Positions 43,363 through 52,264 are shown, numbered from the stretch's first letter. The stretch: DNA of 59,971 nt from JAAYBQ01 sp035403465 (GCA_035403465.1 DAONFG010000019.1:1-59971); one strand, 5' to 3'. Made by a program: numbers and translations. Notes: a model not told the origin generated them from the letters alone.

Positions 43363-43515
43363 ATGAGTAAAAACAGCATTATCAACCTTGATAACTGGGG
43401 GAAAGGGCTGCTGGTTAATATTATATCAAAAGCCCTTAGTAATGACAGGGATTTAACTGCAGATGATATTGAAAAGTTAAAAGAGATCAAAAAAAAGCTG
43501 CAGGAAGTTTATTAG
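43363..43515 (+). CDS. Small hypothetical protein after tyrS
   Basis: 50 residues, acidic/basic helical (SKALSNDRDLTADDIEKLK then KKKLQEVY), no Cys and no signal peptide. AAGGAT lies about 10 bases before ATG 43363. It is 72 bases downstream of tyrS on the same strand, before a hairpin that could end both. It has the look of a real small protein, but support is modest. Confidence 0.5.
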   Translation: MSKNSIINLDNWGKGLLVNIISKALSNDRDLTADDIEKLKEIKKKLQEVY

Positions 43516-43557
43516 CCCGGACAAATCACGTATATTCTATTCTATACCACCCGGAAA

Positions 43558-43591
43558 GTGCATCTATGTATCAGGAATCTCATAGATGCAC
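43558..43591. terminator. 11-bp inverted repeat between convergent genes
   Basis: GTGCATCTATG (43558-43568) and CATAGATGCAC (43581-43591) are perfect complements around a 12-base loop, between the small gene after tyrS and the end of the peroxiredoxin gene. It is probably a terminator, though T runs are short. Confidence 0.5.
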
Positions 43592-43622
43592 AAGTCCCAT
43601 CTGGATCAAAAACTCTTATACA

Positions 43623-44087
43623 TTACTTCTGCAGAAATCTGACAATCTCTTCTATGTCCGGTATTTCCGATTTTTCATACACACGGACAAAAATAAGTTT
43701 CCCGTTTTCATCTATCAGAAAATTCACACGTCCCGATATTCCAGCCTTTTCGATAAAAACACCGAACTTTGACGCCACATCTCCATGAGGCCAGAAATCG
43801 GCAAGAAGATCTGTTTTTTTTATCCCTATATTTTTTGCCCACTCCAGCTTGCAGGGCTGTGCATCGACACTTAATCCCAGGGCTACAACGTTCAATTTGC
43901 CGAGAACATCATGTTTAATCTCAAGTGATTTCATCTGTATTTCACACACGGGTGTCCATGCAAGCGGATGGAATGAAATTAATACTTTTTTTCCCCGGAA
44001 TGAACTTAAACTTATCTCATCACCATTCTGATTTTTTAATTTAAAATCCGGTGCGGTATCTCCGACTTTCAATTCTGTTAAATTCAT
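43623..44087 (-). CDS. Peroxiredoxin (AhpC/TSA family)
   Basis: 154 residues of the thioredoxin-fold peroxidase family. The peroxidatic motif PxxxTxxC is present as PLAWTPVC, with C48 the likely peroxidatic cysteine. A second Cys in SVDAQPCKLEW (about residue 82) could resolve it, as in some atypical 2-Cys enzymes. It reduces peroxides in the cytoplasm with a thiol donor. I start at ATG 44085-44087, with GGAG 7 bases upstream; an in-frame start at 44108 has no site. Monocistronic beside a paraslipin gene. Confidence 0.88.
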   Translation of the reverse strand: MNLTELKVGDTAPDFKLKNQNGDEISLSSFRGKKVLISFHPLAWTPVCEIQMKSLEIKHDVLGKLNVVALGLSVDAQPCKLEWAKNIGIKKTDLLADFWPHGDVASKFGVFIEKAGISGRVNFLIDENGKLIFVRVYEKSEIPDIEEIVRFLQK

Positions 44088-44161
44088 TTTTTTACTCCGT
44101 TTTATCATATTGAAAACTTTATCCGGGGGGTATCCCTGGCGTATGATTACGGATTGAATGT

Positions 44162-45043
44162 CTATTCTTTTCTTTTAACAGGAATAATTCCGGCCATTTC
44201 ACCCAGTACATTCACAAGGTCAGAACCGGCAGGTACAACGATCTTTGTATTATTCTTCAGGGCCTCTTCAACCATCTGTATCCTTTTTAACAGCTGTGCA
44301 TTCCCCACGAAATATTGATTCGCAGCTTCATTGACCAGTTTTATCGCCTGCGCTTCACCGTCAGCCTCAAGTATACGAGCCTGTCTTATCCCCTCGGCTT
44401 TTTTTATCTCAGACCTTTTCTGACCGTCAGCACCGGTCTCGGTAGCTGTAGCGTAATCTATTGCCGCAATTTTTTCATTTTCCGCTTTAACTACTTTATT
44501 CATTGTTTCCTGCACATCCTTCGGGGGATCGATCTCTTTCAATTCCGTTCTTACAACCTCAAGTCCCCAGCTTGCTGTCTCCGTAGAAAGAGTTTTCAGA
44601 AGTTCAAAATTAATTTTACTTCTTTCACTGTTGGCGGATTTGAGTGTCAGTGTACCTATGATATTCCTGAGCGTTGTCCTTGCCAGGTTGACGATCTGCC
44701 ACTGGTAATTATTGACACTGTATATTGAACTTTTAACACTGCCTTCATCAGCTTTTACCTTGAAGTAAACCTGGGCATCTACCCGTGCATTGAGATTATC
44801 ATTGGTGATAATCTCCTGCGGTTCGGCATCAACCATTTGTTCAGTAATATTAACCAGGAACATCTTCTCAATAACAGGAATAATCCAGTGAAATCCCGGC
44901 TGGGCAAACTTTACATATTTACCAAGGCGTTCAATCAATCCCCTGTGGGTAGGCCGCACGATCCTTATCCCTGTAAAAAAAATTATAAGTAAAACAATTG
45001 CTGTAAAATAAATCAGAAACTGGTGATCGGAAACTATATTCAT
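44162..45043 (-). CDS. SPFH/band 7 protein (paraslipin-like)
   Basis: 293 residues: an N-terminal membrane helix (~10-28), then a full SPFH domain (VRPTHRGLIERLGKY, then PGFHWIIPVIEKM and NARVDAQVYFKV) and the coiled-coil and C-terminal tail of paraslipin/stomatin proteins (ARILEADGEAQAIKL). These proteins form large rings or patches on the inner membrane and regulate partner proteases or channels. The usual NfeD protease partner is absent from the window. AGGAG precedes ATG 45043. It differs from the soluble SPFH protein at 5682. Confidence 0.88.
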   Translation of the reverse strand: MNIVSDHQFLIYFTAIVLLIIFFTGIRIVRPTHRGLIERLGKYVKFAQPGFHWIIPVIEKMFLVNITEQMVDAEPQEIITNDNLNARVDAQVYFKVKADEGSVKSSIYSVNNYQWQIVNLARTTLRNIIGTLTLKSANSERSKINFELLKTLSTETASWGLEVVRTELKEIDPPKDVQETMNKVVKAENEKIAAIDYATATETGADGQKRSEIKKAEGIRQARILEADGEAQAIKLVNEAANQYFVGNAQLLKRIQMVEEALKNNTKIVVPAGSDLVNVLGEMAGIIPVKRKE

Positions 45044-45378
45044 GATACTTCTCCTTAATGAATTTTAATCTAACAAGATAATGTTTAATCCAGGGCGGTG
45101 ATCTTTACGTTTGATTTACCTGTGCAATGGTAAAAATGAATAGAATTACCAGCATGAGCATAATCGATGATCGCTTTAGTTTTATCACATACTCTCTTCA
45201 ATAGTAAAATGAATATAATGTATAACATAGGTAATTAAAAAAATAAGTACTGAAAATTCAGTTTTATTTATATCTTGTATTAATGCATTTTTACAAATGA
45301 TTAAGGATGACATTTTGTTATTTTCATTTAGATCATACAATCAGGACCAATATCAATGGTTACCTGGAGGATGCCAAT
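45044..45378. other. 335-base divergent intergenic region
   Basis: AT-rich gap between the paraslipin (minus) and glutaredoxin (plus) genes. It has no credible gene. One small inverted repeat is visible, TGGTAA (45128-45133) and TTACCA (45146-45151), 12 bases apart. Confidence 0.45.
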
Positions 45379-45717
45379 ATGCCGGAGATTATAATATACA
45401 CAACCCAAACATGCCCTCACTGCAGGGACGCAAAAGAATACCTCATTTCCAGGGGTATCAGGTTCATAGAAAAAGATATTTCAACTGACCGGGCATCGGC
45501 TTCTGAGCTTGCCTCAGCGAACATCATGGGTGTACCCGCTTTTAAAATAAATGGCAAATTTATAATCGGTTTTGACAGGAAACGTATTGATGAAATGATA
45601 AAGTTTGATGTTGTAAAATGTCCTGAATGCGTCCAGAAACTCAGGTTGCCGGCAGGGAAAGGTAAGCTCAGGGTCTCCTGCTCGAAATGCGGGCATAAAT
45701 TCATTGTAACAACCTGA
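45379..45717 (+). CDS. Glutaredoxin fused to a zinc ribbon
   Basis: 112 residues. A glutaredoxin fold (residues 1-~78) has the CPHC active site (C12, C15), the cis-Pro motif GVPAF and FIIGFD. It is followed by a C2-C2 ribbon (CPEC...CSKC) of the MJ0042 kind at the C-terminus. The reductase domain would reduce disulfides or glutathione mixed disulfides; the ribbon may bind a partner or RNA/DNA. ATG 45379 is preceded by GGAGG (45366-45370); starting further upstream would add an unrelated leader. Confidence 0.85.
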   Translation: MPEIIIYTTQTCPHCRDAKEYLISRGIRFIEKDISTDRASASELASANIMGVPAFKINGKFIIGFDRKRIDEMIKFDVVKCPECVQKLRLPAGKGKLRVSCSKCGHKFIVTT

Positions 45718-45901
45718 AAAATATGCCGATATGCGGAGTACCCGTTGTCTTATTAAACATCCATACCTCGAAACAGATAATAACTTATAATAATAACTCT
45801 CATGTGCAAACAGTGCGCTATTATTTTTCAGGAAAGTTTAAAAATTCAAGTTACTGACACAATGATGTATCTATTAAAAAAATATCAATCATCATACATT
45901 T

Positions 45902-45936
45902 AATAGCAGGAAGTATTATGTTAACTTCCTGCTATT
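45902..45936 (-). terminator. 13-bp hairpin after the OB-like exported protein
   Basis: AATAGCAGGAAGT (45902-45914) and ACTTCCTGCTATT (45924-45936) are perfect complements with a 9-base loop, 8 bases beyond the stop of the minus-strand gene at 45945. Confidence 0.7.
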
Positions 45937-45944
45937 GTTATAAA

Positions 45945-46397
45945 CTATCTCCAGCCCTGTCCGCTCCAGAGAGGATAACCGTCATCACTCCAGAGTTTGA
46001 GTACTGCATCTCCATTCTTGACTTCAGTGGCAATAATTGCCGGTTTACCATTGAAAGTAATCCTTGAACCCTTAACTGTTATTTTGTCTTTAACTGCAAT
46101 TTTAAAATCCTGCTTTTCAATATACCATGCAGGTCCAAGCTGAACAGGGATTGTTTCCTTGTCTGTCTTAACTATAAGTTGAATACCATTATGCATTCCG
46201 CGTGAAGGGAAAAATTTATCAATTTTCATGACTTCACCTGTAATGGTTTCAACCGTACCATTATTATACATGCCGCAATATGAACCGCCCATACCCCAGC
46301 CCCCGCTGTTCCACATCCCCATTCTTGCATAAGAATCGGAAAACATGAACAGCGCTAAAACCGAACCAATTAACAATGAAACTTTAATTCTTCGCAT
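45945..46397 (-). CDS. Exported OB-like small protein
   Basis: 150 residues. A signal peptide (SLLIGSVLALFMF, cleaved near SYA) is followed by a Gly/Met/Trp/Tyr-rich stretch. Then comes an OB-like beta barrel (TVETITGEVMKIDKFF, HNGIQLIVKTDKETIPV, AVKDKITVKGSRI). I recall similar proteins in delta-proteobacteria with the same TGEV...VKTDKETIPVHLGP layout; their role is unknown, with metal or cytochrome handling suspected only from context. GGGAGG precedes ATG 46397. Confidence 0.72.
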   Translation of the reverse strand: MRRIKVSLLIGSVLALFMFSDSYARMGMWNSGGWGMGGSYCGMYNNGTVETITGEVMKIDKFFPSRGMHNGIQLIVKTDKETIPVQLGPAWYIEKQDFKIAVKDKITVKGSRITFNGKPAIIATEVKNGDAVLKLWSDDGYPLWSGQGWR

Positions 46398-46471
46398 TTT
46401 GCTACCTCCCGTTTTATTAAAATAATTTTTATTCCAGGTCTTTACCAGCTGCCCTGAATTTATATTTGAAA

Positions 46472-46762
46472 TTAAACCACATAATGAATCGTATAAAACA
46501 AAAACAGTACGATTGTTCCGGAAACCGCAGAAACAATAACCAGGTTTATGCTTTTCCCTAAATCATCACTGCCTGATTTTGCGTTAAAAATTAATGTTAA
46601 AAGAATAAACAGTAAAACGCCAAAAATCCCCCTGGCTGTCCAGTGATGACCGGTTATTCCCGCAAAAAAATTTTTAAATGGTGCTGCAAGTTCAGCTGCT
46701 ATTACAACGATAGTTATCAGCAACATTAAAAGCTTTTTGTGTAAGGATAAATCCCTCCTCAA
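46472..46762 (-). CDS. Small membrane protein
   Basis: 96 residues with three hydrophobic segments (about 10-26, 42-58, 70-92), unrecognised. The likely start is TTG 46762, but an AGGAGG sits just inside this frame and the first ATG after it is too far away, so the true start is uncertain. It lies 75 bases upstream of the exported OB-like gene on the same strand, so the two may be co-transcribed. Confidence 0.55.
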   Translation of the reverse strand: MRRDLSLHKKLLMLLITIVVIAAELAAPFKNFFAGITGHHWTARGIFGVLLFILLTLIFNAKSGSDDLGKSINLVIVSAVSGTIVLFLFYTIHYVV

Positions 46763-46905
46763 GCGTTCCGGGTGCCGGTATTTTCCGGTTTCTCAGATTT
46801 CAATACCCGGGCATCATCACTATGTGCTTTATAAAGATGATATACACACCAGAGATCAAAAACAAATATATCTCTTTTAACCTGCAGTTTTTCAGACGGC
46901 CATAG

Positions 46906-47625
46906 TTATTCCATATATTTATTGATATTAATAAATTCCTTACCTGCAAATCGATTTATAAAATCCGATAAAAACCGTGCTTTCCTCCGCAGTATAGAAT
47001 CTCTTTTAAAATGCTTCAGCAGTACAGGTTTCCCCCTTTCGGATAGGATAAAAGCTGCAAGTTCGCACCGGTCCTCTTCACCACCTGTCATTGAATAAAG
47101 GTTTAAAAAACCGTTTAACGGGTGAGTCACCGAATAGTAATCCGGACCTTCATCAGCGTGCACAGCACCTCCACTGCCATAGCTGAAACCTTCAGGGTTT
47201 AAACTGTTCCACTCAGCCCAGTTGAAGTACATATTTTTCCACACAGCGTATTCCATCATATGATGGATTTCATGGTGAATCACATGCACAAGGTAAGTCT
47301 CATCATGATCTCCATAAGAACCATTAACCGAGAGATACAGTACATTGCGGTATGGATCAGGCACTGCCGCCCTGTATTCGCTGTTAAAAGCAAGGTCTCT
47401 TGCCAGGACAATTTTTTTTATACCGGCTTTTTCAATATACCCTGCCGGGTATATTGAAAGTTCTCTGTTTAATGTTAAAATATATCTTTCACTTTCAGGT
47501 TTGCTGGAGATGAAATCGTAGGTAACTTTTTTCCAGGTATCAATAACTATATCTCCCAGGATCAATTCTATACCAGGGAAATTCCATACTGCATTTGATA
47601 TTTCTTTATACGTTTTCATTGTCAT
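46906..47625 (-). CDS. Putative zinc metallopeptidase
   Basis: 239 residues. The zinc-binding motif HExxH is present as HEIHH within a long hydrophobic helix (VHVIHHEIHHMMEY), and an Asp/Glu-rich EDRCELAAF ~70 residues on could supply the third ligand. No signal peptide, so it is probably cytoplasmic. Family not recognised. The start is ATG 47625 or the ATG two codons on; neither has a strong site. It is divergent from the zinc-ribbon gene at 47706. Confidence 0.68.
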   Translation of the reverse strand: MTMKTYKEISNAVWNFPGIELILGDIVIDTWKKVTYDFISSKPESERYILTLNRELSIYPAGYIEKAGIKKIVLARDLAFNSEYRAAVPDPYRNVLYLSVNGSYGDHDETYLVHVIHHEIHHMMEYAVWKNMYFNWAEWNSLNPEGFSYGSGGAVHADEGPDYYSVTHPLNGFLNLYSMTGGEEDRCELAAFILSERGKPVLLKHFKRDSILRRKARFLSDFINRFAGKEFININKYME

Positions 47626-47663
47626 AAATTTAATATTTTAAAAAACTTTTACCTCAGAAATAT

Positions 47664-47678
47664 CTATCTTTAAGATAG
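47664..47678. promoter_or_regulatory. 15-base perfect dyad in the divergent gap
   Basis: CTATCTT-T-AAGATAG (47664-47678) is a perfect 7+1+7 inverted repeat midway between the metallopeptidase (minus) and zinc-ribbon (plus) genes, placed like an operator. Confidence 0.45.
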
Positions 47679-47705
47679 TTTGTAAAAAATGGAGGAATAT
47701 TACTC

Positions 47706-47918
47706 ATGTCATCAGCTAAATATACATACAGATGCAGTAAATGCGGCAGGACAGAAATGTTTTCTGAAGATAAACCTCAACCTGTCTGCTGTGAAAAACT
47801 AATGGTTAAGGATCCCCTTGATCAATGCACAACACCCGATCATCCTGAAATGGTGCGAAACACTGATAAAAGTGAACCATGCGACGACGGTAGAGGCAAG
47901 GATAGTTCAGGGGAATAA
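47706..47918 (+). CDS. Small zinc-ribbon-like protein
   Basis: 70 residues. The N-terminus CSKCGRTE followed by CCEKL forms a probable zinc ribbon, as in rubrerythrin-type tails and desulforedoxin-like proteins. The C-terminal half is charged and probably disordered, with two more Cys. GGAGG (47691-47695) lies 10 bases before ATG 47706. Function unknown. Confidence 0.6.
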   Translation: MSSAKYTYRCSKCGRTEMFSEDKPQPVCCEKLMVKDPLDQCTTPDHPEMVRNTDKSEPCDDGRGKDSSGE

Positions 47919-47927
47919 AAATTAATA

Positions 47928-50204
47928 TTATATCCTTCTGCCAATTGCGTATCCGCCCCGTGTAGCCTCCAGTATCCCGCCGATTTCATGAACGTCACCC
48001 GTTAGGTATATTTCAGGAGCCACCTGCCTCCTTATGCAGTCATTGTAAAGCCCCCTGTCAGGTTTCATCCCCATGGCGAGTATTACTATATCTGCGGCGA
48101 TTTCAGATTCGTGGTGATTGCTCCTGATCTTCTTTGCAAAAGGATTCGGGATATTATCAGGAGGCTGCGGAGTCCATGTGATGTAGGGATCAGGAACACT
48201 TTTATGAAGGTTCCTTTTTATTGAGACAGATCCCGGTTTTATCCCTGTAACACTGGTGCAGTTTAAAAGTTTCACACCCTTCTCCTCAAGGTAATGGATC
48301 AGGTAGCCCCTGTTTGCGGTGCATAGCCCTTTCATGAAAACAGGCGTCATCTCGACAACAGTAACGTTCTCAATACCAAGCTCATATGACAGGAAGTGCG
48401 CGGTCTCACAACCCACTGATCCCCCGCCGATAACCAACGCGTTCTTTTTTCCTGCACAGAGTGCCCTTTTGTTAAGAATATCAACTGCTGTATGAACATG
48501 ATCGCTGTTAATTCCCGGGATGCCGGGCCTGGATGCTGAGCCGCCAGTTGCAACAACTATGGCATCATACTTTTCAGCCTGGAGAGATGTTGCTGTTACC
48601 GCTTTACCTGTCTCTACCCTGAGCTTAAATTTTTTTGCCGATAAAGCGACACGGTTACCCAGGTAATTCACGTAGTTTGCTACTTCATACTTAATCTTCG
48701 GCACAGAACCCGGGATAAGATGTCCTCCGATGGCACTGTTCCTGTCATAAATCGTAATGCTATGTCCCCGTTCAGCGGCTATGCATGCGCACATTACCCC
48801 TGCAGGACCCGCACCCACAACAGCGATCTTCTTCTTTATTTCAGCCATCGGCAATGTCTCAAAAATGTCCTCAAACGATGTCCTTGGATTTACAGCGCAC
48901 TGGATATGCCCCCCTTCGATTATCGAATTGAGGCATCCCTCCTGGTCGCCGATGCATGGAATAATTTCTTTATTCCTTCCTGCAAAAACCTTATTCGGCC
49001 ATTCGGGGTCAGCCAGGAGCGGCCTGCCCAGCATTATCATATCGCAGTCCCCTTTCTTCAACGCGCGTTCAGCGATATCAGGGAACCCGAGTTTTCCCAC
49101 ACCGACGACAGGTACATCAAACCCGGCATTTGATTTTATATTGTTATCCTTAAGGAATTTCTTTACGATTGATGAAACCTCAGTGAATGCGGCCGGGGGC
49201 ATCCCTTCAGGAGGATGGGGCATCCACCAGTTGTCATAACACCCCAGGTCTACATCAAAAATATCAACACCCGCATGAACAAGATTCTTTATGTAGCCAA
49301 GGGTCATCTCTATAGTACGTTCATTCCTGAACTTTTTAAGCGACTTCACTTTTTTCATCCTTTCACCGTACGTTGCATTGAGCATGAGCGAAAGGTCAAT
49401 CCTGTACATCACCGGATAGCTGTTACCGCACCTCCTGCGTATCTCCTTAATAAGTTCGATACCGAACTTCTGCCAGTTCCTGTACGGGCCAAGCAGCCTC
49501 CTGTTGAATGCAGGATTTGACATCTGCTCCAGCAGGTACCCTTCGTGGCCGTGAAGGTAGACACCGTCAACATGCATTTCTTTTGCGTTTGCTGCTGCCT
49601 GTCCTGTGTTCCTAACCAGCTTTTTGAGCTCAAGAAAAGAGAGCGGCCTTGCAGGTATCTGCGAAATATAGAAATTGGGGTTCCAGGAGGCCGATACAGG
49701 GAGTTTATGTTTGTTCACGACACATTCAGGTGAACCGACCCTCCCCATGCCCACGGTCAGCTGCATAAAGAAGAGAGCTCCATAGGCATGGACCGATTCC
49801 GAAAGTGTACGCCATCCTGCCCAGTTGCTGCGCTGGTCAACACGCGGCAGCATGGAAAGACCGTTTTTTTCGGCCAGGGATGGATCAATAACATGGCTGA
49901 CCGGAACAATTCCTGAGGTAATAAGACCGGTCCCCCCTTTTGCCCTTTCTGCAAAATAGCGGATCATCTTGTTTCCCGGCTTTCCTGTTTCATCAGCCAT
50001 CCCCAGATTGCCCATGGGTGCCATAACTATCCTGTTTTTTACGGTCACAGAATTGATCCGGATCGGTTCAAAGAGCGCAGTGTACGGATACAGCTCGTTC
50101 TCCATGGCAGCACCCCTGAAATTAGCCTCATCTGTGAACCAGTTCCCGAAATATTCAGTCCACCTTGCCGGGGTCTTGTCATAAATCCTTATGCTGTTTT
50201 TCAT
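47928..50204 (-). CDS. Old-yellow-enzyme family NADH:flavin oxidoreductase
   Basis: 758 residues with the plan of 2,4-dienoyl-CoA reductase: an FMN TIM barrel (~40-400, NRIVMAPM, HGHEGYLLEQ), a [4Fe-4S] segment and a two-dinucleotide FAD/NAD(P) half (VVGAGPAGVMCACIAAERG, then VIGGGSVGCETAHFL). The iron-sulfur motif reads C417-x2-D420-x3-C424-x11-C436: the second cysteine of the canonical set is Asp. The cluster may be 3-Cys plus Asp ligated, or lost. It reduces some enone or enoyl substrate; identity unclear. GGAGG precedes ATG 50204. An N-terminal extension of ~35 residues precedes the barrel. Confidence 0.85.
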   Translation of the reverse strand: MKNSIRIYDKTPARWTEYFGNWFTDEANFRGAAMENELYPYTALFEPIRINSVTVKNRIVMAPMGNLGMADETGKPGNKMIRYFAERAKGGTGLITSGIVPVSHVIDPSLAEKNGLSMLPRVDQRSNWAGWRTLSESVHAYGALFFMQLTVGMGRVGSPECVVNKHKLPVSASWNPNFYISQIPARPLSFLELKKLVRNTGQAAANAKEMHVDGVYLHGHEGYLLEQMSNPAFNRRLLGPYRNWQKFGIELIKEIRRRCGNSYPVMYRIDLSLMLNATYGERMKKVKSLKKFRNERTIEMTLGYIKNLVHAGVDIFDVDLGCYDNWWMPHPPEGMPPAAFTEVSSIVKKFLKDNNIKSNAGFDVPVVGVGKLGFPDIAERALKKGDCDMIMLGRPLLADPEWPNKVFAGRNKEIIPCIGDQEGCLNSIIEGGHIQCAVNPRTSFEDIFETLPMAEIKKKIAVVGAGPAGVMCACIAAERGHSITIYDRNSAIGGHLIPGSVPKIKYEVANYVNYLGNRVALSAKKFKLRVETGKAVTATSLQAEKYDAIVVATGGSASRPGIPGINSDHVHTAVDILNKRALCAGKKNALVIGGGSVGCETAHFLSYELGIENVTVVEMTPVFMKGLCTANRGYLIHYLEEKGVKLLNCTSVTGIKPGSVSIKRNLHKSVPDPYITWTPQPPDNIPNPFAKKIRSNHHESEIAADIVILAMGMKPDRGLYNDCIRRQVAPEIYLTGDVHEIGGILEATRGGYAIGRRI

Positions 50205-50280
50205 TGGGCCTCCGCTGTAATGCAGTGATTAAACAGTATGCCGGATTTACGGGTGCATTTTCCGTTCATGTCAACACTTT

Positions 50281-50311
50281 TTGGTAGACAGAAATATTCG
50301 CATGTTATAAT
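50281..50311 (+). promoter_or_regulatory. Possible promoter of the ATP-grasp operon
   Basis: TATAAT (50306-50311) with TTGGTA (50281-50286) at a long 19-base spacing, about 98 bases before the ATP-grasp start. Support is modest. Confidence 0.3.
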
Positions 50312-50408
50312 GTATCACAGTATCAGCCTGAACCTTTACATTGACCAAAGCATAATTCATAAATGATACTCTGCATTCCCTGGCCGTTAATAACATAAAG
50401 GTGTAAAA

Positions 50409-51623
50409 ATGTTTTTCAGAAACAGAAAAAACTCCATGAACTTTTTCGTTTCAGTAGGAGCAGGTATCAACCAGATACCGCTTATCCTTGAGGCCAAACA
50501 TGCTAATTTCCAGGTGATCGGAGTTGACATGAACCCTTCCGCTCCGGGATTCTACCACTGCGATTTGAAAATTCAGGAATCCATCCAGGACTACGAAAAC
50601 ATATACATTAAACTGAGGGAACTGCTTGTAGACGGCAGGATATCAGCAGTTATGACCAAGTCATTCGGCGATGCGATTGTTACCGCCGGTTTCCTCTGCG
50701 AAAAATTCGGTCTCCCGTTCCTGCCCTTCGAGGAGAGCCGGAAATTCCTTAACAAACGGCTTACCCGGCAGCAGATGGCGGGCAGCGGAATAAAAATGCC
50801 TGAACTGCTTACATATAAGCCCAGGTCAAAATCTGGCGGTCTGAAAATTGGCCAGTTCCCGGTTGTTGTCAAGCCCTATGCAGGACACGCGAAGCAGAAT
50901 GTACTGATGATTGATACACCGGAAGAACTTGATGCTTTTTTTAAAACAAATTCACCGGCAGAATTTATCATAGAAAAATATATCCGCGGCGATGAGATTA
51001 TCTGCGCCGGAATAATACACAACGGCAGGTACAGCCATGTAGCCATGTCCGACAAGAAAACCACACCGCGACCGCATTTTGTTGACACAATGCACATCAT
51101 GCCATCAAGGCACTCAAACCTGGCCGATGAGACTGCTAATACAGGTCAGGCCCTTGCAGACATATTCAACATACATACATCTCCAGTGATAATGGAATTC
51201 CTCGTTGACAGACAGGGAGACCTGTACCTGATCGAAGCCATCCCTGAATTCGGCGGCGAATTTATCCCGGATATCATGATACCTGCATCAACAGGCTACA
51301 ACCATATCGGCAGCCTGATCTCGGCTGTAACTGGTGCTGCTTTCACAAAACCTTCGAAACGTATGAACCATACGCCTGTAGTGGTAAAATACATAACAGG
51401 TACCAACGGCACACTCACGTCATTCAGCACGGATAAAGTTAAAAGCATGGATAACATACTTTTTACAAGAATATTCAAACACATCGGCGACAGGATCTCC
51501 ACACCTGTGACAAACCACGACCGTATAGGGGTCATTGTTGCCAGGGGAAGAACCATCGAGTCCGCTATCGAATCTGCAGAATCCGCTGAAAAAGAGATGA
51601 ATATCAGGATCAGGAACGACTGA
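50409..51623 (+). CDS. ATP-grasp carboxylate-amine ligase-like protein
   Basis: 404 residues with an ATP-grasp fold. The N-terminal Rossmann part reads SVGAGINQIPLILEAK and VIGVDMNPSAPG, as in PurK/carbamoyl-phosphate-like ligases. The ATP site follows (PVVVKPYAGHAKQNV, FIIEKYIRGDEI, and metal ligands in IMEFLVDRQGDLYLIEAIPEFGG). Such enzymes join a carboxylate to an amine through an acyl phosphate. ATG 50409 follows AGGTG by 5 bases. Its stop overlaps the next gene's start by one base (TGATG), so it acts with the methyltransferase, perhaps on a small peptide or polysaccharide precursor. Confidence 0.82.
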   Translation: MFFRNRKNSMNFFVSVGAGINQIPLILEAKHANFQVIGVDMNPSAPGFYHCDLKIQESIQDYENIYIKLRELLVDGRISAVMTKSFGDAIVTAGFLCEKFGLPFLPFEESRKFLNKRLTRQQMAGSGIKMPELLTYKPRSKSGGLKIGQFPVVVKPYAGHAKQNVLMIDTPEELDAFFKTNSPAEFIIEKYIRGDEIICAGIIHNGRYSHVAMSDKKTTPRPHFVDTMHIMPSRHSNLADETANTGQALADIFNIHTSPVIMEFLVDRQGDLYLIEAIPEFGGEFIPDIMIPASTGYNHIGSLISAVTGAAFTKPSKRMNHTPVVVKYITGTNGTLTSFSTDKVKSMDNILFTRIFKHIGDRISTPVTNHDRIGVIVARGRTIESAIESAESAEKEMNIRIRND

Positions 51624-52264
51624 TGGACAGCAGGGAGTGGAACCTTCACTACACGAGGGGAAAATCAGCACTGAGCTACCCCGACGAAAACCTGGTAAGG
51701 ATGTTGAGTCATGAACTTGCTGCACGCCGGACGAAACAGCTTCGTGCTCTTGACACCGGGTGCGGAAGCGGCAGGCACCTCTTCCTGCTTAAAGACCGCG
51801 GTATAGACTTTGCAGCGGGATCAGACTACAGCTATAATGCTCTTGATATATGCCGGAAGTCCGGCGAAAAACTTCTTGTTAACTGTGACAACCGTACGCT
51901 CCCGTTCCGGGACTCTGCGTTTGATATAGTGATAGCATGGGGATCGCTCCATTATTCACATAAAGATGAGACACACCGCATGGTCAATGAACTGCTGCGT
52001 ATAACTGCCGACGGCGGAGTAGTCCTGGCCACACTAAGGCGTGACAACGATACATACCTGCGTACAGGCGAGCACCTTGGTAACAACGTATGGCGCACAA
52101 GTCTGAATGACCTGGACGGATCAACGGTTTCATTTTACAGTGAAGATGAAGTGAATGGTTTATTCAGCGGTTTTGGCGGACTTAAAGTCGGTTTCATGGA
52201 ACGGAGCATTGTCGGCGACACAACAAAGGTTATATCGCACTGGGTGATTTCTGCGAGGAAGTAA
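51623..52264 (+). CDS. Class I SAM-dependent methyltransferase
   Basis: 213 residues, a small Rossmann-fold methyltransferase: motif I ALDTGCGSGRHL, an acidic strand end in GSDYSYNALD, then the FDIVIAWGSLHYS motif of the UbiE/type-11 group. It is translationally coupled to the ATP-grasp gene (one-base overlap), so it probably methylates that enzyme's product or substrate. It converges on the TPR gene 30 bases away. Confidence 0.82.
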   Translation: MDSREWNLHYTRGKSALSYPDENLVRMLSHELAARRTKQLRALDTGCGSGRHLFLLKDRGIDFAAGSDYSYNALDICRKSGEKLLVNCDNRTLPFRDSAFDIVIAWGSLHYSHKDETHRMVNELLRITADGGVVLATLRRDNDTYLRTGEHLGNNVWRTSLNDLDGSTVSFYSEDEVNGLFSGFGGLKVGFMERSIVGDTTKVISHWVISARK

